64,000 nucleotides of DNA from Dankookia rubra (GTDB lineage: Bacteria; Pseudomonadota; Alphaproteobacteria; Acetobacterales; Acetobacteraceae). The notes beneath the pieces were generated by a model. That model was given only the letters and a program-made list of their open reading frames with translations, searched no databases and had not been told where the DNA came from. The stretch covers positions 1 to 64,000 of the forward strand of contig NZ_SMSJ01000025.1 of assembly GCF_004355005.1 (NCBI RefSeq), written 5' to 3'. The position numbers and the translations under genes were made by a program. Numbering within the stretch: position 1 is the first letter of the stretch; every line of letters starts with the position of its first letter. Below, one piece after another: positions 59,115 through 64,000 of this stretch.

Positions 59115-61916
59115 ATGCCGGACGGTGCACCCTATCGCGGCCGCGCCAGGTCTGAGGTGGCGGCTGATCGCACGCTTAGGCAGCGCGAGGAGTTGGAGCA
59201 GATCCGCGAGGGTCTCCGGCGCTCCGCCGGAGACCTGGCGTCCCGCCTGATTGGCACGCCGGGCCGGCGAGCGGGCAACGACCTGCGCTTTGGCGACCGC
59301 GGCAAGCTCCGCGTCACCGTAGCTGGCCGCATGATCGGGCGGTGGCATGACTATGGACCCGGCAACCACGGCGACATGCTCAAGCTGATCCGCGAGCAGC
59401 AGGGCCTCAACTTTGTCGCTGCCCTGGACTATGCCCGTGGCTACCTCGGCATGCCGCAACCGGATTACGCCCGGCCGATGTCCCGCGACGAACGGGCGTC
59501 TATTGCCGAGCGGCTGCAGGCCAGGGAACGGGAACGCGCCGAGGTCGAGGCGGCCGAGCAGCGCCGGATCGAGGCCGGCTATGTGCGGGTCGCACGCACT
59601 GCGCAGAGGCTATGGGATACCCACGCGGATCGGCAGGCGCCGGCCGATCACCCCTACATTGCCAGTAAGGGGATCGACCCCGAGGGCCTGCGGCTTACTC
59701 GGAATGGCACCCTGTTGGTGCCGGTGCGCGATGCCAGCGGCGCGCTGCAGACCCTCCAACGGATCTGGCCGGATGGCAGCAAGCGGGGGCTGTTCGGCGG
59801 CCGTATGCGCGGCGGGCGGCTCGTCCTGGGAGAGGTTGCCCCGGACGGACCGGTCCTGTTTTGCGAAGGGATTGCCACGGGCAAGAGCCTGTACCGCAGT
59901 ACCAAACTGCCCGTCGTCGTGTGTTTTTCCGCCGGGAACCTGCGCGAAGTGATGCGGGAATGGCGGAAGCAGAATCCCCACCAGGTGATGGTCACGGCCG
60001 GGGACAACGACCACCACAAGGAGCGTCTGACGCCCCCGAAGGCGAATGTCGGGGCGCTGACGGCGGAGCGCATGCGCGTGGAGATCGGCGCGGTGCCGGC
60101 TCTGCCGCCTTTCACCGAGCGCGACCCCGGCACCGATTGGAACGATTTCGAGCAGTCATCCGGCTCGGCGGCTGTCCGCCGGCAGATCGACGGCGCGATC
60201 ACAGCCACACGCACGGCAAAGCAGGAGCAGAGCATGGACGGAGACACGACACTGGCCCCCGCGCCCGTTGGGGAAGGTGCGGCGGCCGCGGCAGATCCGC
60301 GTCGGGTGCTGATCGAGGCGACCGCCCTGGAAGGCATCGTGACGCTTGGTATGAACCCACGCGCGGCCGTCACGGCCGCCCAGGGCTTTGTGCAGGGCCT
60401 GACCGACAACCAGGTCAAGCTGACGCTGGATGCTGGCCCGACCCGCGGCTGGATCATGCGTGCAGATGGCTCCCTGGACCCGGAGGCGACAGCGGCGGCC
60501 ATCAAGGCGAAGGCAGAGCCGGCGGCGCCCAAGGCCGAGGCCCCGGCCCCGGCCGCGGCAAGCCCAGCCTCCACGGCCCCTGTCGATCCGTTGCGGGGGG
60601 TGGTCGCCCAGATGGCTGCCCAATCGGGCAAGCTGCAGCAGCAGGCCCCGGATCTGGCCAAGACACTCGCATCTCTCGATGCCTCGCTGTCCTCGCCCGA
60701 CGCTCTCCGGCATGAGGGTCTGCGTACCCGGATTGCCTGGGCCATCATGGATTACGAACGCACCACGGGGACCAAGCTCGCGCTGCCTGAGGACCTGAGG
60801 CGCGAGATGGAGGAACGGATGGTCAGCTATCCGGGCCTCCGGAATCCCCGCGCGCAAGCCATGCTGCGCGAGACGGCGGCCATGTCGTCGGTTGACCTCG
60901 TCCGCCAGGTGCGCCGCGTCGTGTGCAACATTGCCAAGGCCCGCGACCAGGACACGCCGGAGATCGCCGACCAGCTGCAGACCCTCCATACCCAGATCCA
61001 GGTGATGAGCGGTGCGGTAGCGCCGGAGAAGCCTGCTGCGGCGCCGGTGGCGGCCACCCCGGCCACGCCCCCGGCCAAGGCCGCCCCCGCGGTCGAGGGC
61101 GGCAGCACTGTCGCAGCCTCGCCCGGCCCCGGGGTCCAGGCCGAGGTCAGGACGGATGCCGAGGGCAAGCAGGACGGTGGAGCAAAGACTGGGGCCGCCA
61201 AGCCGCCGGCACAGGAGGCAGCCGCCGGCCAGACTGGCGGTACCGCCCGGAAGTCCCTGGCGAACCATCTCCTGTCCCGTGTGAAGCCGGCGCCTTCGGA
61301 GGGGCACCCGCCCTGGGAGCGGATCACCTCTGGCCTGGCCGAGCGGCTGGAGCGGATGGAGGAGGGCATTGCCGACCGCCGGACGGCTCGTACGGTCGCC
61401 GACGCGGAGAGTGCCGGCCGGGCCGCGATGACAGCCGTGGAGGCCTTCGTCTCCGGTCCGGGCCGGAACCTGCTGGAGCGGGTCCAGACGGCAGCGGCCC
61501 GTGAGCCGGGCGGCCTGGACAGCGTCATCAAGGAGATGCGCCAGGGCGGCAAGCACGCCGGTCTGCGGACCGAGTTTGATGAGGCGATCCGCACGCCGGG
61601 CTTCGCCCGTTCCTACGACCAGGCGGTCAAGGCGATCGGCCGCTATGGCGAGTTGCGACAGGCGCAGATGCAGGAGTTCGGTCGCCGCGGCATCGACCCG
61701 GCCAAGGCCGAGGCTTTCGAGCGCATCGACGCTTCCCTTGGCGAGGACGCTGCCCGCATCCCCGGCAGGGAAGGCGGGAAGTCCGCGCTGCAGGAGCTCG
61801 CCGCCAAAACCGCAGAGGTGTTCGTGGCGGCCGTGAGGAAGGTCCGCGCCATGGTCAGCGGGGCGGTCTCTGCGGCCCGGGCGAGCACGTCTCCCTCGCC
61901 CAGCCCTTCGCCGTAG
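59115..61916 (+). CDS. Toprim-domain conjugative DNA primase
   Basis: A 933-aa primase-type protein that could lay primers on the transferred strand in the recipient. The N-terminal part has GRWHDYGPGNHGDMLKLIRE and FVAALDYARGYLG, the primase-core opening found in plasmid primases. A Toprim domain follows: LFCEGIATGKSLYRS (catalytic Glu, near residue 253), then VMVTAGDNDHHKERL (Asp pair). After residue ~370 comes a long Ala/Pro-rich region and helical C-terminal domains. No N-terminal zinc finger is visible. Confidence 0.75.
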   Translation: MPDGAPYRGRARSEVAADRTLRQREELEQIREGLRRSAGDLASRLIGTPGRRAGNDLRFGDRGKLRVTVAGRMIGRWHDYGPGNHGDMLKLIREQQGLNFVAALDYARGYLGMPQPDYARPMSRDERASIAERLQARERERAEVEAAEQRRIEAGYVRVARTAQRLWDTHADRQAPADHPYIASKGIDPEGLRLTRNGTLLVPVRDASGALQTLQRIWPDGSKRGLFGGRMRGGRLVLGEVAPDGPVLFCEGIATGKSLYRSTKLPVVVCFSAGNLREVMREWRKQNPHQVMVTAGDNDHHKERLTPPKANVGALTAERMRVEIGAVPALPPFTERDPGTDWNDFEQSSGSAAVRRQIDGAITATRTAKQEQSMDGDTTLAPAPVGEGAAAAADPRRVLIEATALEGIVTLGMNPRAAVTAAQGFVQGLTDNQVKLTLDAGPTRGWIMRADGSLDPEATAAAIKAKAEPAAPKAEAPAPAAASPASTAPVDPLRGVVAQMAAQSGKLQQQAPDLAKTLASLDASLSSPDALRHEGLRTRIAWAIMDYERTTGTKLALPEDLRREMEERMVSYPGLRNPRAQAMLRETAAMSSVDLVRQVRRVVCNIAKARDQDTPEIADQLQTLHTQIQVMSGAVAPEKPAAAPVAATPATPPAKAAPAVEGGSTVAASPGPGVQAEVRTDAEGKQDGGAKTGAAKPPAQEAAAGQTGGTARKSLANHLLSRVKPAPSEGHPPWERITSGLAERLERMEEGIADRRTARTVADAESAGRAAMTAVEAFVSGPGRNLLERVQTAAAREPGGLDSVIKEMRQGGKHAGLRTEFDEAIRTPGFARSYDQAVKAIGRYGELRQAQMQEFGRRGIDPAKAEAFERIDASLGEDAARIPGREGGKSALQELAAKTAEVFVAAVRKVRAMVSGAVSAARASTSPSPSPSP

Positions 61917-61918
61917 GC

Positions 61919-61930
61919 TCATTCGCGCCG
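61919..61930 (+). promoter_or_regulatory. CCATTCGCGCCG motif, one mismatch, 39 bases before dotA
   Basis: Plus-strand copy reading TCATTCGCGCCG, directly after the primase stop. Confidence 0.7.
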
Positions 61931-61941
61931 CCTTACAGCAC

Positions 61942-61964
61942 CCTCGCCAGACCAACTGGCGAGG
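61942..61964 (+). promoter_or_regulatory. hairpin covering the dotA ribosome-binding site
   Basis: A perfect 9-base stem CCTCGCCAG / CTGGCGAGG with loop ACCAA ends 5 bases before the dotA ATG. The GAGG that would bind the ribosome is in the 3' arm, so translation may be held off when it folds. Confidence 0.65.
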
Positions 61965-61969
61965 CCGTC

Positions 61970-64000
61970 ATGCGCCGCTTTACATCAGCGTTCCTGTTTA
62001 TTGCTCTCGCCGCCGCGCCAAGTCTGGCCGCGGCGGCACCTTTTTCTGACCTGACCTGGGGCGCGCTCAGCGATCCCGGAGATGATTGGGCCGCGACGGT
62101 CCTGCGCAGCGTCCTGCCGTCGATGGTCCAGGGCGGGGCCGAGATGGCCAACCAGCGGACCGTCATCGGTCTGATGGTCGGGTGGCTCTCGGGCTTGGTT
62201 TTCATGATCGCCGCCGTCTGGACGATCTATGGGGCGCTCACCAACCTGATCCGGACGGCATCGCGCGGGACCGCGCTGCATGAACACTGGCACTGGATGG
62301 CGGCGGTGCGGATGCCGATCGCCCTGGCATTCATGTTTCCGTCGCCAACGACGGGCGTGTCCTTCGGCCAAGTGGTCATTTTCAAGGTCGCAATGAGCAG
62401 CATCGGCGCAGCCCGACTGGTATATGCCGACTCCATCAAGGCCCTCGGCCCGGATGCAGTCCCCATCGCTACGCCGATGATCCCTGGAACCCGCCTGATT
62501 GTCTCAGGGCTGCTGCAGAACGAGCTGTGCCGCGCCCTGGTGGTGGCCGCGACCAACAACGAGCGGATGATGCCCATCCCCCAGCCGATTACCACCGGCA
62601 GGCCAGGCGAGGCAGGCGCGGTGACCTGGGCCTACAACCTCGCGCCGGGCAATGCCACGGGGGCGCCATTCTGCGGCACAGTGACGGTGCGCTCCCCGGC
62701 GGGGACGTCCTCCACGACGCTCATGGGTGTGTCCATGGACATGACCGGAACGCAGCGGCAGATCCTCGAGAACGTGGTGCAGCAGCACATCCGGCCGGTG
62801 GCCCGGCAGGTCGCGGATAATCTCTGGCGGACGCGCCAGGCCGCCGCCCTGGCTCCAATGATGGACGCCTATGTCAGCGCAACGGACAGCTACACCAGGC
62901 AGCTGACCGAGGCGGCCACGAACGTCACGCTGCAGCTCCGCGCGGCCGTGAAAGCCGACGACCTCCGGCGCGGCACTTATCGCAGCCAGAACCAGGTGGA
63001 TCGCCTATGGGCCGTCAACTGGTCCGGCGCCGGGGCGTACTCGATGGAATTCGCCCGGCTGAACGGCGCTACGCTTTCTGTGCTGGCCAACACCCCGACT
63101 GTGACACCGCCGAGCTTCGAGAGCCTGGGAACCAACGTTCACCGCGACCTCGTCCCTCTCGTAGCCGCCGTTACGCAATGGAAGGAAACGATCAAAACCG
63201 TCGCGCAGACCACGGATGGCACCGACACACCCGGGGGCTATGCGGACTTGTACAGCGGCGCCTCTCCTGATGAGGATGGAGCCTCGATTCTTGAGAAAGT
63301 CATGCGGTCACTGCACCTGAGCGAACGCGTGCTGCGGCTGTTCACGGACATGGCCAGCCCGGCCAAATCGCTGTGGCAGGACCCATTCGCCGACCAGGTG
63401 CAGACCGGCCACAAGCTCATGATGGTTAGCCTGGCGGCACTCGGCCTCGCGGCCATTCTCGCGTCGGGGACCGGCACGGCGGCAACGATGGCGGTCAGCG
63501 CCCTGACCTTGAATTTCAGCGGCGTGGCCGGCGCCGCCGTCGGCCACATGGTTGTCAGCTACCTCGGGGCGCCAATTTTTGCCGGGCTGATGAGCCTGCT
63601 GATCCCCGGGATGATCCTGGCCTATCTCCTGCCACTGCTGCCTTTCGGGTTATGGCTGGCGGGTATCGCGGGCTGGTTGGTCCTGGTGCTAGAAGCGTGG
63701 ATCTCGGTGAGCCTGTGGATGCTGGCGCACCTGACGTTCCGCGACGCGGCGCTGCACGGCAACGGCTCCTCAGGTTACATCACCCTGGCGAACATCTTTT
63801 TCCGGCCTGTGCTGATGCTGATCGGCCTGTTCCTCGGTTACGTGGTCTATGCGGCCCTGGCCTGGCTGATCTCCCGGACCTTCATGATCGCCGCTGGATC
63901 CGGCCTCATGAACGGCTGGATCGTTAGCAACATCATCGGGCTTGCGGTCTTCATGTGCGTGTTCACAGCGTTCCACATGGCTGCCTCAACGTATGCGTTC
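61970..64000 (+). CDS. dotA: DotA/TraY-family T4BSS membrane protein (runs off the window)
   Basis: The frame is open from ATG 61970 to the end (677 codons, no stop). Signal peptide (FLFIALAAAPSLAAAA), a first membrane helix (VIGLMVGWLSGLVFMIAAVW) with WTIYGALTNLIRTASRGTAL after it, a VRMPIALAFMFPSPTTG segment, and a ~280-residue periplasmic region with a few Cys. Then come several strong membrane helices (LMMVSLAALGLAAILASGTG, LMSLLIPGMILAYLLPLLPF, PVLMLIGLFLGYVVYAALAW). This order is that of DotA/TraY (about 750-1050 aa). DotA is essential for Dot/Icm; the missing C-terminus lies to the right. Confidence 0.85.
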   Translation, partial: MRRFTSAFLFIALAAAPSLAAAAPFSDLTWGALSDPGDDWAATVLRSVLPSMVQGGAEMANQRTVIGLMVGWLSGLVFMIAAVWTIYGALTNLIRTASRGTALHEHWHWMAAVRMPIALAFMFPSPTTGVSFGQVVIFKVAMSSIGAARLVYADSIKALGPDAVPIATPMIPGTRLIVSGLLQNELCRALVVAATNNERMMPIPQPITTGRPGEAGAVTWAYNLAPGNATGAPFCGTVTVRSPAGTSSTTLMGVSMDMTGTQRQILENVVQQHIRPVARQVADNLWRTRQAAALAPMMDAYVSATDSYTRQLTEAATNVTLQLRAAVKADDLRRGTYRSQNQVDRLWAVNWSGAGAYSMEFARLNGATLSVLANTPTVTPPSFESLGTNVHRDLVPLVAAVTQWKETIKTVAQTTDGTDTPGGYADLYSGASPDEDGASILEKVMRSLHLSERVLRLFTDMASPAKSLWQDPFADQVQTGHKLMMVSLAALGLAAILASGTGTAATMAVSALTLNFSGVAGAAVGHMVVSYLGAPIFAGLMSLLIPGMILAYLLPLLPFGLWLAGIAGWLVLVLEAWISVSLWMLAHLTFRDAALHGNGSSGYITLANIFFRPVLMLIGLFLGYVVYAALAWLISRTFMIAAGSGLMNGWIVSNIIGLAVFMCVFTAFHMAASTYAF

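Noticed and set aside
1-64000. CRISPR arrays, tRNA or rRNA genes, transposases and integrases
   Set aside because: None seen: no regularly spaced repeats, no tRNA-like arm sequences, no transposase or recombinase motifs on either strand.

Overview
The window is GC-rich (most rows roughly 65-70% G+C), with dense and often overlapping genes. It looks like a mobile element, either an integrative conjugative element or a conjugative plasmid, from an alphaproteobacterium. Acetobacteraceae/Rhodospirillales is my inference from composition and gene content; no rRNA, tRNA or replication gene was seen to confirm it, and neither end of the element is visible.

Layout. (1) 1-1581, plus strand: the right end of a CBASS-like locus, with the C-terminal part of an E2-like protein followed by a Cap5 (HNH-SAVED) effector. 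(2) 1753-20248, minus strand: a complete type 2 BREX (Pgl) operon, pglW-[higBA]-pglX-pglY-pglZ-brxD-brxHI, with a HigBA-type toxin-antitoxin pair between pglW and pglX. (3) 20496-27495: transfer and maintenance genes (a lytic transglycosylase, an SH3-like protein, a membrane protein and a ParA-like ATPase on the minus strand). A divergent, hairpin-rich region at 23831-24022 could hold oriT and is followed by a MOBF-type relaxase-helicase. (4) 27500-33600: cargo and debris (a 46-aa gene, an amine/D-amino-acid oxidoreductase, an S9 peptidase, a broken recD2-like fragment, an AT-rich HEPN-like gene). (5) 33672-51260, minus strand: a large I-type (Dot/Icm-like, T4BSS) conjugation operon: dotI-H-G-F-E, icmD, icmJ/dotN, icmB/dotO, dotD, dotC, dotB, icmT, dotM, dotL plus small unknowns, with a GcrA-like gene at its head and an XRE regulator upstream. 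(6) 51944-56267: a second cargo block for amino-acid-related functions (MocR regulator, PaiB-like protein, YdcZ, DapA-family lyase, LysE). (7) 56562-64000, plus strand: the remaining transfer genes (TcpQ-like, IcmW-like, two secreted proteins, Toprim primase, and a DotA/TraY gene running off the window).

How it fits together. The T4BSS, relaxase, primase and coupling protein would move the element, while BREX, the CBASS remnant, HigBA and possibly the HEPN-like protein would defend or stabilise it. The most unexpected signal is a 12-base motif, CCATTCGCGCCG, present in twelve exact or one-mismatch copies. Each copy points in the direction of transcription and lies 20-71 bases upstream of a transfer-gene start, on both strands, including two copies inside upstream coding sequences. 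It looks like the signature of an element-wide regulon. A second is a 74-codon fusion gene created by an old tandem duplication between the operon's first gene and dotI.
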